The translations under genes were made by a program, and so were the position numbers. This document shows positions 1-8,474 of a DNA stretch of 64,000 bases, piece by piece. Below the pieces are notes generated by a model. That model was given only the letters and a program-made list of their open reading frames with translations. It did no database searches and had not been told where the DNA came from. The DNA is taken from positions 140,475 through 204,474 of the forward strand of contig NZ_JOAG01000008.1 of the NCBI RefSeq assembly GCF_000725485.1, written 5' to 3'. Position 1 is the first letter of the stretch. Each line of letters opens with the position of its first letter. Origin of the DNA: Nonomuraea candida (lineage in GTDB: Bacteria; Actinomycetota; Actinomycetes; Streptosporangiales; Streptosporangiaceae).

Positions 1-1268
1 AGCCCCGCGCCCAGCAGCACCAGCACGATCCCGGGCACCGGCACGCGCGCCCGGCCGCGCACCTCGGCCGTTCGCCCGGCGAGCACCAGAGCCGGGCTCT
101 GCCGGGCCGCTCGCACGGCCGGGGCCAGGGCCGCGACCAGCGCACTGACCAGGCCGAGGGCGGCGACGCCCAGCACCTGCGACCACGGCACGTCGGGCGG
201 CCCGGCGCGCCAGTCCAGCGCCGTCGCGACGACGCGCGCGGCGGCCAGGCCCGTGCCGACGCCGAGCGCGGCGCCGATCAGGGCGGCAGCGCCGCCGAGC
301 AGGAGGCCGTCGGCCAGCACGAGCGTGCGCAACTGGCCGGGAGAGCCGCCCTGCGCCGCGATCGTGGCCAGCTCTCGCGCCCGCCTGCGCAGCCCGACGG
401 CGAACGCGGGCCCGGCCAGCAGCGCGGTCTCCGTGACGACGAGGATCACGCCGATGGCCAGCCAGCGCGGCCTTTCCGCGTCGAGCGGCCGGCGATCCCA
501 CTCCGCCGCGCGCGGGCTCTCGATGACCGCGCGGGAGGCCACCCGCAGGCCCGCCTGGTTCAGGCGCCGCACGTCCTCCCAGGTGACCGGGGCCGGCGTG
601 TCCACCAGCCAGCCGGCGCCCCGCCAGGTGCCCTCGTCCGGCCGCAGGGCGTCGTACAGGGCCACGACCTCCCGGATGCCCGGCCGGCTCGGGTGCTCGA
701 CGACGCCCACCACGCGCTTCGGCGCGCCGTGCCGGGTCACCTGGAGCGTGTCCCCGACGCGGACGCCCGCGTCCAGGAGCGCGGGCGTGACGGCGATCTC
801 CTGGGGCGCGGCCGGGAGCCTGCCCTCGACCCGCGACCGCAGGCCGGTGGCGAGCGGGTCGCGCAGGTCGATCTCCAGGACGTCCACCGGGTCGAAGCCC
901 GCGCCCAGCCGGGCCTCGCCCGGATAGGCGTGGAACGGGAGCAGCCGGCCGCCGGTCAGCGCGGCGACCTCGGCCGTCGTCCACCTGGACGGCCGCGCGC
1001 CCTCCTGCCTCTGGTTGCCGTACCTGCCGGCCGGGTCCTGCTCGATCGGGGTCCTGCGCAGGTGGCTCAGCACGGCGGCGTCGGCGACCGCGCCCAGCCG
1101 GGAGGGCAGCTCTTCCCGCGCGGTCAGGTGGGAGGTCTGCGACAGCGTGAGGAGGGCCGTGATGACGAGCACGGGCAGGCCGATCATGACCATGATGAGC
1201 GCGCTGCGGCCCTTGGCGCGCAGGGCGTCCCTGCGGGAGAGGCGCAGCGCGGCGCGCAGGGCGCTCAT
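1..1268 (-). CDS. FtsX-like ABC transporter permease, C-terminus cut off by the window edge
   Basis: Read by hand on the minus strand from the ATG at 1268; about 422 residues are visible and the frame runs open off the window start. A hydrophobic segment near residues 23-43 follows a short basic N-terminus. Next come about 200 residues of soluble domain in the MacB-periplasmic style, then a large block with hydrophobic helices near residues 245-270, 305-330 and 355-380, which is the FtsX pattern. It is the membrane part of an exporter-type ABC system whose ATPase lies immediately upstream. The ATG overlaps the ATPase stop by four bases (ATGA at 1265-1268), so translation is probably coupled. 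The substrate is unknown; lipid, peptide or drug export are all possible. The class is fairly sure, the function is not. Confidence 0.85.
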   Translation of the reverse strand, partial: MSALRAALRLSRRDALRAKGRSALIMVMIGLPVLVITALLTLSQTSHLTAREELPSRLGAVADAAVLSHLRRTPIEQDPAGRYGNQRQEGARPSRWTTAEVAALTGGRLLPFHAYPGEARLGAGFDPVDVLEIDLRDPLATGLRSRVEGRLPAAPQEIAVTPALLDAGVRVGDTLQVTRHGAPKRVVGVVEHPSRPGIREVVALYDALRPDEGTWRGAGWLVDTPAPVTWEDVRRLNQAGLRVASRAVIESPRAAEWDRRPLDAERPRWLAIGVILVVTETALLAGPAFAVGLRRRARELATIAAQGGSPGQLRTLVLADGLLLGGAAALIGAALGVGTGLAAARVVATALDWRAGPPDVPWSQVLGVAALGLVSALVAALAPAVRAARQSPALVLAGRTAEVRGRARVPVPGIVLVLLGAG

Positions 1269-1945
1269 CGGGCGCTCTCCAGCCGCACCGCGCTCGCCTC
1301 CGCGATCAGGCCGTCACGCAGGTAGACCACCCGGTCGGCCCACGCCGCGTAGCGGGGCTCGTGGGTGACGAGCAGCACGGCGGCGCCGTCGTCGCAGCGG
1401 GCGCGCAGGAGTTGCAGGATCTCGTCGCCGGTGGCGGTGTCGAGCGCGCCGGTGGGCTCGTCGGCCAGCAGCAGCCGGCGCTCGCCGACCAGCGCCCTGG
1501 CGATGGCCACGCGCTGGCGCTGCCCGCCGGACAGCTCCTCGGGGAACCGGTCGGCGACCTCCTCGGCGCCCACCTCCGCCAGCACGGCCAGCGCCTGCGC
1601 GCGGGCCTGCCGGGACCGTGAGCCGTCGAGCTCCCTGGGCAGCATCACGTTCTCGGCGGCCGTGAGCGACGGGATGAGGTTGAGATCCTGGAAGACGTAC
1701 CCGACGCGGGTGCGCCGCAGGGCGGCCAGGTCCTTGACGCCGGCCAGGTCGACGCCCTCGATCGTCACGCTGCCCGAGGTCGGCCGGTCGAGGCCGCCCG
1801 CCAGGTTGAGCAGGGTGGACTTGCCCGAGCCCGACGGGCCCATGACGGCGACCAGCTCGCCCGCGGCGACCTCCAGGCTGACCCCCTTCAGCGCGTGCAC
1901 CCGGCCGTGCTCGCGGGTCACGTCCCGCAACTCCACCACAGTCAT
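1265..1945 (-). CDS. ABC transporter ATP-binding protein (MacB/LolD-type)
   Basis: A cytoplasmic ATPase of 226 aa that powers the FtsX-like permease downstream. Walker A GPSGSGKS lies at residues 36-43, the signature LSGGQRQR near 138, then Walker B LLLADEP and the switch histidine in LVTHEP. The signature and the GALDTATGDEIL stretch after Walker B are typical of the MacB/LolD subfamily. I chose the ATG at 1945 because it overlaps the PadR stop in an ATGA; a longer in-frame reading up to 2218 only shadows the PadR gene. The order padR, ATPase, permease is a common self-regulated exporter arrangement in actinomycetes. Confidence 0.93.
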   Translation of the reverse strand: MTVVELRDVTREHGRVHALKGVSLEVAAGELVAVMGPSGSGKSTLLNLAGGLDRPTSGSVTIEGVDLAGVKDLAALRRTRVGYVFQDLNLIPSLTAAENVMLPRELDGSRSRQARAQALAVLAEVGAEEVADRFPEELSGGQRQRVAIARALVGERRLLLADEPTGALDTATGDEILQLLRARCDDGAAVLLVTHEPRYAAWADRVVYLRDGLIAEASAVRLESAR

Positions 1946-2451
1946 CGGCTCTTCTCCTTGGACACGGCCTCGCAGTGGTCCAGCCAGCGCTGTTCCGCCT
2001 CGGCCTTGAAGATCAGTGAGTCCAGGACCAGCCGCTGCGCGAGCCCGTCGCCCGCGGCCCGCTTGGCCCTGGTCAGCTCCTGCAGCGCGCGCATGGTCGC
2101 CACGCGCTGGGTCTGGATGACGTCGGCGACGTCCACGCCGCTCGCGACAGCCATCGCGATCTTGATGGCCAGCTCGTCCCGGGGCCGGTCGGTCTGGGCG
2201 ACGGGGGTGCTGAACCATCGCCCCACTTCCTCCCGACCGGCCTCGGTGATCGTGTAGATGGCCCTGCCCTGCTCGTCGGCCCCGCCGGGGGCGACCAGCC
2301 CGTCACGTTCGAGCCGGGCGAGCGTCGTGTAGACCTGGCCGATGTTCAGCGGCCAGGTCGCCCCCGTCGTCGCCTCGAACTCCACGCGCAGCTGGTAGCC
2401 GTACCGCGGTCCGCTGCTCAGCAAGGTGAGCAGTCCATGCCTGATCGACAT
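1942..2451 (-). CDS. PadR family transcriptional regulator
   Basis: A 169-aa DNA-binding repressor. Residues 1-75 form the PadR winged helix (HGLLTLLSSGPRYGYQL, then VYTTLARLERDGLV and a wing ending IYTITEAGR). The rest is a helical dimerisation tail typical of PadR-s1 members. An upstream in-frame ATG exists at 2511, but the start at 2451 gives the canonical N-terminus (MSIRHGLL). It is the first gene of a three-gene operon with the ABC exporter and overlaps the ATPase start by four bases. Two abutting 13-bp repeats lie just in front of the start codon (2454-2479) and are the likely autoregulatory operator. PadR proteins usually release the operator on binding a small molecule; the ligand here is unknown. 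Confidence 0.93.
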   Translation of the reverse strand: MSIRHGLLTLLSSGPRYGYQLRVEFEATTGATWPLNIGQVYTTLARLERDGLVAPGGADEQGRAIYTITEAGREEVGRWFSTPVAQTDRPRDELAIKIAMAVASGVDVADVIQTQRVATMRALQELTRAKRAAGDGLAQRLVLDSLIFKAEAEQRWLDHCEAVSKEKSR

Positions 2452-2453
2452 GA

Positions 2454-2479
2454 ATACTGAGTATGCATACCGAGTATGC
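2454..2479. promoter_or_regulatory. Probable PadR operator: two abutting 13-bp repeats
   Basis: ATACTGAGTATGC (2454-2466) is followed directly by ATACCGAGTATGC (2467-2479), with one base differing. Each copy is itself an imperfect palindrome (ATACt-g-AGTAT), and their junction creates the perfect palindrome GTATGCATAC at 2461-2470. The site is 2-28 bp upstream of the padR ATG and lies between padR and the divergent DUF1707-FHA gene. That it binds PadR is inference from position and symmetry. Confidence 0.75.
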
Positions 2480-2540
2480 CTAGGGCAACCCGATCCGCGT
2501 ATTCTGGACACGAGCCGAGGTTGAGGCCGATACTCGCTCT

Positions 2541-3089
2541 ATGAGCTCCACGCATCCGCCCTTTCGCGCCTCAGATGGGGAACGTGACCGTGCGATCGAC
2601 GAGCTCAAAGAGCGTGCCGTGGAGGGCCGGATCTCCCATGACACCTTCGTGGGCCGGGTCGACCAGGTGCTGCGCGCGCGCAACCGCTACGAGCTCGACG
2701 AAGTCGTCGCCGACCTGCCCCGGCGGCCGTCGTTGCGGCAACGGCTGACCGACGCGGTCTCCTCCGTCTCCGAGTTCACCACCCGGCTGCAGTCCGCCTG
2801 GCGCCGGCCGCGCCTGCCCCGGCTGGCCCTGCCCGACGACGACCGGCTGCGTTACGTGGTGGGCCGGGGGTCGGCCTGCGACCTCGTACTGTCGGACCTG
2901 ACGGTCTCGCGCGTGCACGCCGAGCTGCGGCGCGAGGACGACGGCGCGTGGCTGCTGGTGGACCTCGGCTCGCTCAACGGCACGCGGCTCAACGGATGGC
3001 GGCTGGTTGGGCCGGCGCGGGTGAAGTCGGGCGACGAGATCTCGTTCGGCGACTGCGGCTTCCTGGTGACGGCGCACCAGCCGTCCTGA
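2541..3089 (+). CDS. DUF1707 and FHA domain protein
   Basis: A 182-aa cytoplasmic protein. Residues 8-60 match the DUF1707 pattern (RASDGERDRAIDEL, then a GRIS turn and a DEVVADLP end). Residues 105-175 are a forkhead-associated domain with GRGSACDL, SVSRVHAEL-like and LGSLNGTRLNG motifs; the serine, arginine and NG loop positions that bind phosphothreonine are present. FHA proteins read out Ser/Thr-kinase phosphorylation, so the partner may be one of the many actinomycete STPKs, such as those at 59371-64000. No transmembrane helix is seen. It is divergent from padR and shares a short regulatory region with it. No strong ribosome site precedes the ATG. The domain call is firm, the role unknown. 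Confidence 0.88.
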   Translation: MSSTHPPFRASDGERDRAIDELKERAVEGRISHDTFVGRVDQVLRARNRYELDEVVADLPRRPSLRQRLTDAVSSVSEFTTRLQSAWRRPRLPRLALPDDDRLRYVVGRGSACDLVLSDLTVSRVHAELRREDDGAWLLVDLGSLNGTRLNGWRLVGPARVKSGDEISFGDCGFLVTAHQPS

Positions 3090-3272
3090 TGGCGGACCCG
3101 CCGTCCCGGCGGGCACGCGCGTCCGTCCCGGCGGCCGGGCGGCGGGGCGGCGGGGCGGCCCGGACGGCGCCTCACAAGCCGTCCCGCCCCAATAAATACG
3201 GATATTTGCGGATTACAGGCTGAGTGCGGTGATCCATGCTCTCATGCGATCCCCGAGTCACTTGGAGACCCC

Positions 3273-4817
3273 ATGCGGCGCACCTCAGCCTCCCTCGTCG
3301 CGGGCACGCTCGTCGCGGCCCTCGCGTGGGCGTCAGGACCCTCTTCCCCGGCCGTAGCGAACGACCCCTCGGCGGGCGTGGCGGACCTGACCCAGGACAT
3401 CAACCAGATCCTCAGCGACTCGCGGCTCACGATCGCCAGGGCGGGCGTCGTGGTCAAGAGCGCCAGGACCGGCGAGGAGCTGTACGCCACCGACGCCGGC
3501 AAGCTCCTCATCCCCGCCTCCAACACCAAGCTGTTCACCTCGGCCGCGGCGGCGGAGACGCTCGGCCTCGACTACCGCTTCCCCACCACGGTCCTGCACT
3601 CCGGCCGCAAGGCGGGCTCGGTGCTGACCGGGGACCTGGTGCTGCGCGGCACCGGCGACCCGACCATGCTGGCCGAGGACTACGACGCCCTGGCGGCCGA
3701 GGTCGCCGCCGCCGGTGTCAAGGCCGTCGCCGGGCGGCTGGTGGCCGACGACACCTGGTTCGACGCGCAGCGGCTCGGCAACGACTGGGCCTGGGACGAC
3801 GAGACCGCCTACTACGCCGCGCCGATCTCCGCGCTGACCGCCTCGCCCGACAGGGACTACGACGCCGGCTCGGTGATCGTCTCCGTGGCGGCGGACGGGG
3901 ACAAGGTGAAGGTGTCCACCACGCCGGAGACCGACTACCTGAAGATCGTCAACCGGGCCACGGTGGGCGCCGAGACCGACGTGCTCATCGAGCGGCAGCA
4001 CGGCACGCGCACGGTGGTGATCACGGGCACGGTCGCGGAGCCGTACCAGGAGTGGGTGGCGGTGGACGACCCCACCGCGTACGTCTCCACGCTGTTCCGC
4101 AAGGCGCTGGCCAGGCACGGCGTCAAGGTGCTCGGCCCGACCGTCACCGGCGCGGCGCCGGCCGGGGCCAAGGAGCTGGCCAGGCACGAGTCGATGACGC
4201 TGGGCGAGCTGCTGGTGCCGTTCATGAAGCTGAGCAACAACATCCACGCCGAGATCCTCACCAAGGCCATGGGCCGCAAGGTGTCGGGCCAGGGCACGTG
4301 GTCGGCCGGGCTCAAGGTCAGCACCGACTTCGCCAAGGCGCACGGCGTGCAGGTGATCAACATGCGGGACGGCTCGGGGCTCTCGCGCCGCGACGGGTTC
4401 TCGCCGGGCTCGATCGTGCAGCTCCTGTCGGCCGTACGCGACAAGCCGTGGTTCTCCACCTGGTACGAGTCCCTGCCGATCGCCGGCAACGCCGACCGGT
4501 TCACCGGCGGCACGCTGCGCAGCCGGATGCGCGGCACGCCGGCCGAGAACAACGTGCACGCCAAGACCGGTTCGCTCACCGGCGTCACCTCGCTGTCCGG
4601 CTACGTCAACAGCGCCGAGGGCGAGCCGCTGATCTTCTCGATCATGCTCAACCAGTACCTGTCGGGCTCGCCGAAGGACATCGAGGACAAGATCGCCGTA
4701 CGGCTCGCGCAGTTCTCCCGGACGGCGGCCGCCGGGACCGCGACCCCGCTGCGCGCCGCCGAGCCGGGCGCGGCGGGCGATCTGGAGTGCTCGTGGCTCA
4801 AGCCCGTCCAGTGCTAG
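3273..4817 (+). CDS. dacB: D-alanyl-D-alanine carboxypeptidase/endopeptidase, PBP4 (S13) family
   Basis: An exported 514-aa penicillin-binding protein that trims or cleaves peptidoglycan cross-links. A signal peptide covers about residues 1-30. The three active-site motifs are in order: SNTK at 83-86 (nucleophile Ser83, base Lys86), SNN at 321-323 and KTG at 431-433. The gap of about 235 residues between the first two motifs contains the extra domains typical of the PBP4/DacB (S13) group. The C-terminus ends in LECSWLKPVQC with two cysteines that could form a disulfide. It is a single gene followed by a hairpin at 4833-4862. The start was chosen because it begins a clean signal peptide (MRRTSASLVAG). 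Confidence 0.95.
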   Translation: MRRTSASLVAGTLVAALAWASGPSSPAVANDPSAGVADLTQDINQILSDSRLTIARAGVVVKSARTGEELYATDAGKLLIPASNTKLFTSAAAAETLGLDYRFPTTVLHSGRKAGSVLTGDLVLRGTGDPTMLAEDYDALAAEVAAAGVKAVAGRLVADDTWFDAQRLGNDWAWDDETAYYAAPISALTASPDRDYDAGSVIVSVAADGDKVKVSTTPETDYLKIVNRATVGAETDVLIERQHGTRTVVITGTVAEPYQEWVAVDDPTAYVSTLFRKALARHGVKVLGPTVTGAAPAGAKELARHESMTLGELLVPFMKLSNNIHAEILTKAMGRKVSGQGTWSAGLKVSTDFAKAHGVQVINMRDGSGLSRRDGFSPGSIVQLLSAVRDKPWFSTWYESLPIAGNADRFTGGTLRSRMRGTPAENNVHAKTGSLTGVTSLSGYVNSAEGEPLIFSIMLNQYLSGSPKDIEDKIAVRLAQFSRTAAAGTATPLRAAEPGAAGDLECSWLKPVQC

Positions 4818-5193
4818 CCGGTTGATCGCAAGCAGCGGCCCTTCCACGCGCGGGGGCCGCTGTGGTTCACCGAGATCAGGCGGGGTCGCATCACGATGGG
4901 GCCGCTTGGTACTCCAGGTTCGCGGTGAAATTTCCCTTCATAGGTGACTTCGGGGGACCAGAATGCGGGTTCGACGCATTGCCGAGCCTCGACTTCCCCG
5001 ACCAGGGGAGCGCCGGGCTTTTACCGGCCCCACCCCGAGCCGGTTCCCACCGCACGCCCACGCGCTCCCCCTCCGGCGGACCCGGCCGCGCCCTCCCCCC
5101 GCACAGGACCGCGGCCGGGTCCGCACCACCATCGGAGCACGCCCTCAGCACAACGCCACCGGCCCAGGACCCCGGCGCCCTTCGGCCGGGAGC
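4818..5193. other. Intergenic region between convergent genes, no gene seen
   Basis: 376 bp separate the dacB stop from the stop of the C39/BtrH-like gene. The first part holds a terminator hairpin (4833-4862). The remainder contains some lower-GC DNA near 4920-4990 and then very GC-rich sequence. Open frames cross it on both strands, but none has a ribosome site, known motif or balanced amino-acid composition, so I call none. Confidence 0.6.
4833..4862 (+). terminator. Hairpin after dacB
   Basis: CAGCGGCCC (4833-4841) pairs perfectly with GGGCCGCTG (4854-4862) around a 12-nt loop, 15 bp after the dacB stop. There is no T-tract, as is common for actinomycete terminators. Confidence 0.7.
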
Positions 5194-6168
5194 TCAGAGG
5201 GCGGCCCGGAGTGCGGCGTAGCCGGGGGCCAGGCGGCGCAGGCCGGCCACCACGGCCGCGTCGTCGCCCGTGACCAGCGGAAGTTGCAGGGTGCCGAGCA
5301 CCCGGGCCTGCCGCTCCGCGACGGCGGCCGCCTCCGCCCTGCCCACGCTCCCCAGCCAGGTGGCCGCGTCGGCCAGCCGCCGCGCCCCGACCCGCACCCC
5401 GAAGTGCGTGAGCAGCCCGCGCACGTCCGGGCCGAGCCCGCCCGCCACCAGCTCGGCCAGCCGCAGCGCCGCGTCGGCCCCACCCAGCGTGCCCGGCGGC
5501 ACCGGCAGGTCGTCCCGTCCCTCCAGCCAGCGGGCCGCGGCGGGCAGCGAGTCGTGCAGGGCGCGCGTCACGGACGTCCTGCGCACCCGGACGAAGCCGG
5601 TGCGCATCACGTAGGAGGTGTCCAGGTACTCCACCGCGTCGGCCCGCCACGCGGCCAGGAAGTCGGCGACCGGCAGCGTCGCGAAGGGATGCCCGTGCGG
5701 GTCGTGCACCACGACGGTGCCACCCCCGCCATCACCCGCAGCGCTCCCCGGAGTGCCGCCCACGAGACCCGCCGCGCCGGCGGTGGGGTCGTCCGTCACC
5801 GCGAGGACCACCACGTAATGGTCGCCGCCCCCGCCGGGCGTGTAGGGCAGCAGCGCCATGTCCACCGGCCCCGCCATGACGGGTCCGCGCTCGCAGGCCG
5901 CCCGCAACCGGCCGAGCGCCTCCTCCGGCGTGCCCCCGTGGCTGCGCTCGCACGCGAAGCCGAGCAGCTCGACGGCGGCGTCCACGCCGATCTCCGGGTC
6001 CCAGGCATAGGGGTCGAAGTACGGCTGGGAGCCGCCGACGAGCTGCATGCCGAACGGCGACCCCGTCAGCGTCTCGATCGCCCCGACCTCCGGTGCGGCG
6101 GGGCCGAGCATCATGGCCAGCGAGCTGGCGTAACAGTACGGTCCTGATCCGAGGTACATGGCCGCCAT
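5194..6168 (-). CDS. BtrH N-terminal / C39-like cysteine protein
   Basis: A 324-aa protein with a papain-like or C39-like N-terminal domain: Cys12 in PYCYASSLAMML, His117 in GDHYVVVLAV and Asp156 in VVHDPHGHPF form a plausible Cys-His-Asp triad. This pattern and the YFDPYAWDPEIGVDAA stretch resemble the BtrH N-terminal family, named after an acyl-transfer enzyme of butirosin biosynthesis. The C-terminal 150 residues are helical and unassigned. I chose MAAMYLG because the in-frame sequence upstream is Arg/Ser-rich shadow of the permease gene. It lies 31 bp after the second ABC permease on the same strand, so it is probably the last gene of that importer operon. It could be an amidohydrolase or acyltransferase acting on the imported compound; the substrate is unknown. 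Confidence 0.72.
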   Translation of the reverse strand: MAAMYLGSGPYCYASSLAMMLGPAAPEVGAIETLTGSPFGMQLVGGSQPYFDPYAWDPEIGVDAAVELLGFACERSHGGTPEEALGRLRAACERGPVMAGPVDMALLPYTPGGGGDHYVVVLAVTDDPTAGAAGLVGGTPGSAAGDGGGGTVVVHDPHGHPFATLPVADFLAAWRADAVEYLDTSYVMRTGFVRVRRTSVTRALHDSLPAAARWLEGRDDLPVPPGTLGGADAALRLAELVAGGLGPDVRGLLTHFGVRVGARRLADAATWLGSVGRAEAAAVAERQARVLGTLQLPLVTGDDAAVVAGLRRLAPGYAALRAAL

Positions 6169-6175
6169 TGAAGGC

Positions 6176-6192
6176 CCTGACACGGTGTCAGG
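6176..6192. promoter_or_regulatory. 17-bp perfect palindrome between permease and C39-like gene
   Basis: CCTGACAC-G-GTGTCAGG at 6176-6192 lies 7 bp upstream of the C39-like start and 7 bp past the permease stop. As RNA it would form a 7-bp stem with a CGG loop; as DNA it looks like a dimer-binding operator. It could cut expression of the last operon gene or bind a regulator. I cannot tell which. Confidence 0.5.
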
Positions 6193-6199
6193 CGCAAGC

Positions 6200-6979
6200 T
6201 CAGTCGTGCGGCCGGTCCGAGAAGCGCGCCAGGACCAGCGCCTCGACGACGCCGACGACCGCGTACGCGAGGATGGACACGGTGGTGACGACCACGATGT
6301 CCGCCCACACCTCGTCATAGCGGAACCCCCCGATGGCCCGCAGGATCTCGGCCCCGATGCCCTCACCGGTGGCCAGCCACTCGGCGATCAGCGCGCCGAT
6401 GATCGAGGCGGGCACGGAGATCCTGGCCGAGGCGAAGACCGCGGGCATCGCCGTCGGCACGGCGACCTTGCGCAGGACGGTCAGCCGGCTGCCGCCGTAC
6501 GCCAGGATCAGGTCGGTGGCCTGCGGCGAGGCGGAGCGCAGGCCGAAGGCGATGTTCACCAGCGCGGGGAAGAAGACCACGATGCCGCCGATGACGGCCA
6601 CGCCGACCAGGTCCCTGCCGAAGATCAGCGTGATCAGCGGGGTCATCACCACCAGCGGCACCGAGCGCAGCAGCATGGCGACCGGCATGAACGTCTGCTC
6701 GACGGTCCTGAACAGCACGAACGCGACGGCGACGGCGGTCGCGGCGACCATGCCGGAGGCGAAGCCGATGGCCGCGTCCCTGATCGTGACGCCCAGCGCG
6801 CCGAACACGGCCTCGCGGTGCGCCTCGGAGGAGGTCAGGTACTCCCAGACCTGCGGCGGGCGCTTGCCCACCAGCGGGCTGATCCCGAACGCCTCCAGCG
6901 CCAGCCACCACGCGGCCACGACGATCACGACGGAGGGCGCCAGCGGGCCCACGATCCGCAGCACGGTGCGCCCGATCAC
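6200..6979 (-). CDS. ABC transporter permease (SsuC/ThiX-like, BPD_transp_1)
   Basis: A 259-aa membrane protein with about six helices. The cytoplasmic EAA loop reads GGSRLTVLRKVAVPTAMPAV near residues 165-185, where the importer ATPase docks. It starts with GTG at 6979, overlapping the first permease's stop as GTGA. Together with the permease at 6976-7725 it forms a heterodimeric channel of the taurine/nitrate/thiamine-precursor type. The order of the operon is binding protein, ATPase, permease, permease, C39-like. The family is sure; the substrate is inferred only from context (purine or related heterocycle). Confidence 0.92.
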   Translation of the reverse strand: MIGRTVLRIVGPLAPSVVIVVAAWWLALEAFGISPLVGKRPPQVWEYLTSSEAHREAVFGALGVTIRDAAIGFASGMVAATAVAVAFVLFRTVEQTFMPVAMLLRSVPLVVMTPLITLIFGRDLVGVAVIGGIVVFFPALVNIAFGLRSASPQATDLILAYGGSRLTVLRKVAVPTAMPAVFASARISVPASIIGALIAEWLATGEGIGAEILRAIGGFRYDEVWADIVVVTTVSILAYAVVGVVEALVLARFSDRPHD

Positions 6980-7725
6980 GCGGCCTCCCCCCTCGACCAA
7001 GGGGTGACCACGCGGGCGACGAGCGCGACGACCGCGTACCCGAGGCCGGCGATCAGGCCCGCCACGAGCGCGAGCCCCCAGGTGCGCGGCACCTGGAACT
7101 GCTGCTGGGAGATCATCAGGGAGACTCCGAGGCCCTGGTCGTTGCTGCCGAGGTACTCGCCGATGATGGCGCCGAGCAGCGCGGACGGGGCCGAGATCTT
7201 CAGGCCGGCGAACGTGCTCGGCAGGGCGGAGATGACCTGGACGTAGCGGAGCCTGGCCAGGCGGCCGCCGCCGTACACGGTGACGAGGTCGAGGCCGGCC
7301 CGGTCGGCCGAGCGCAGCCCGAGCAGCGCCCCGATGAGCGTGGTGAAGAAGACGGAGATGGCCGCGAGGAACACCACGGTCGCCTCGCCGCCGAAGACCA
7401 CCAGCACGATCGGGCCGATGGCCAGCAGCGGGACGCAGTAGCTGATCACGGCGAGCTGCGTGGCGACGGCCTCCAGCCGGGGCACGAGCAGCACCAGCAG
7501 CGCCACGGCGATGGCCAGCCCGTTGCCCCACAGGAAGCCCTGGACGGCGGCGGACAGCGTGGCGGTGGTGTTGGGGCCGTAGAAGGCCCAGCCGTCGTCG
7601 GCCATGGAGGCCAGCACGGCGGGCGGGGCGGGCACGGCGCCGCCGTCGGCGAACACCGTCACGGCCAGCAGCCACCAGAGCGCGACGAGCGCGACGACGC
7701 CGATCAGGCCCTGGATCCGTCTCAT
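6976..7725 (-). CDS. ABC transporter permease (SsuC/ThiX-like, BPD_transp_1)
   Basis: A 249-aa permease with an N-terminal anchor helix ([16 protein letters not shown]) and about five more helices. The EAA loop is [18 protein letters not shown]. Its ATG overlaps the ATPase stop (7722-7725) and its own stop overlaps the next permease start, so all three are translationally coupled. Two different permease genes in one operon means the channel is a heterodimer, as in many NMT1/SsuA-type importers. No regulator motif is seen inside the gene. Confidence 0.92.
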   Translation of the reverse strand: MRRIQGLIGVVALVALWWLLAVTVFADGGAVPAPPAVLASMADDGWAFYGPNTTATLSAAVQGFLWGNGLAIAVALLVLLVPRLEAVATQLAVISYCVPLLAIGPIVLVVFGGEATVVFLAAISVFFTTLIGALLGLRSADRAGLDLVTVYGGGRLARLRYVQVISALPSTFAGLKISAPSALLGAIIGEYLGSNDQGLGVSLMISQQQFQVPRTWGLALVAGLIAGLGYAVVALVARVVTPWSRGEAA

Positions 7726-8474
7726 GAGCCGTGCCCGAAGAGCAGGTCGCTCAGGTGGTCGTGGATGGCGTGGAACTCCGGCGTCCGCATCATCTCGGGC
7801 GTGCGCGGACGCGGCAGGTCGATCTCCACCATCTCCACCACCCGGCCGGGACGCGGGCTCATGACGGCCACCAGGTCCGACAGGAAGATCGCCTCCCCGA
7901 TGCCGTGGGTGACCATGAGCGTGGTGGCGGGCTTCTCGGTCCAGATCCGCAGCAGCTCCAGGTTGAGCCGCTGCCGGGTCATGTCGTCCAGGGCGCCGAA
8001 CGGCTCGTCGAGCAGCAGCACGCTGGGCTTGACGACCAGGGCGCGGGCGATCGACACGCGCTGGCGCATGCCGCCCGACAGCTCGGCGGGCCGGGCCTTC
8101 TCGAAGCCCTCCAGGCCGACCAGCTTGATCAGGTCCTCGATCACGCCAGGCTCCGGCTTGATCCCGGCCACCTCCAGCGGCAGCCGGATGTTGGCCGCGA
8201 CGCTGCGCCAGGCCAGCAGCGCGGAGTCCTGGAAGGCGATGCCGAGGTGGTGGCCCTGGCGCAGCTCCTGCGGCGTCTCGCCGTTGACCCGGATCTCGCC
8301 CGACGTGGGCTCCTCCAGGCCGGCCAGGATGCGCAGCACGGTGGACTTGCCGCAGCCGGACGGGCCGAGCAGCGACAGGAACGAGCCCTTCGGCGTCTTC
8401 AGGTCCACGCCCTCGACGGCGGTCACGCCCTTGCCGAACGTCTTGCTCAGCCCGGTGATGGAGATGCCGCTCAT
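7722..8474 (-). CDS. ABC importer ATP-binding protein (SsuB/TauB/ThiZ-like)
   Basis: A 250-aa ATPase. Walker A GPSGCGKS lies at residues 37-44, the signature LSGGMRQR near 135, Walker B VLLLDEP near 158 and the switch histidine in MVTHGIGEA. The GMRQR signature and the [17 protein letters not shown] stretch are characteristic of the nitrate/taurine/thiamine-precursor importer subfamily. The ATG overlaps the stop of the binding-protein gene (8471-8474). It energises the two permeases downstream. An earlier start well upstream is possible in the frame but would run through the binding-protein gene, so it is rejected. Confidence 0.94.
   Translation of the reverse strand: MSGISITGLSKTFGKGVTAVEGVDLKTPKGSFLSLLGPSGCGKSTVLRILAGLEEPTSGEIRVNGETPQELRQGHHLGIAFQDSALLAWRSVAANIRLPLEVAGIKPEPGVIEDLIKLVGLEGFEKARPAELSGGMRQRVSIARALVVKPSVLLLDEPFGALDDMTRQRLNLELLRIWTEKPATTLMVTHGIGEAIFLSDLVAVMSPRPGRVVEMVEIDLPRPRTPEMMRTPEFHAIHDHLSDLLFGHGS

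Noticed and set aside
3333..4847. Long open frames on both strands over the dacB gene
   Set aside because: They are Arg/Gly/Pro-rich shadows caused by high GC; only 3273-4817 has a signal peptide and the SxxK, SxN and KTG motifs.
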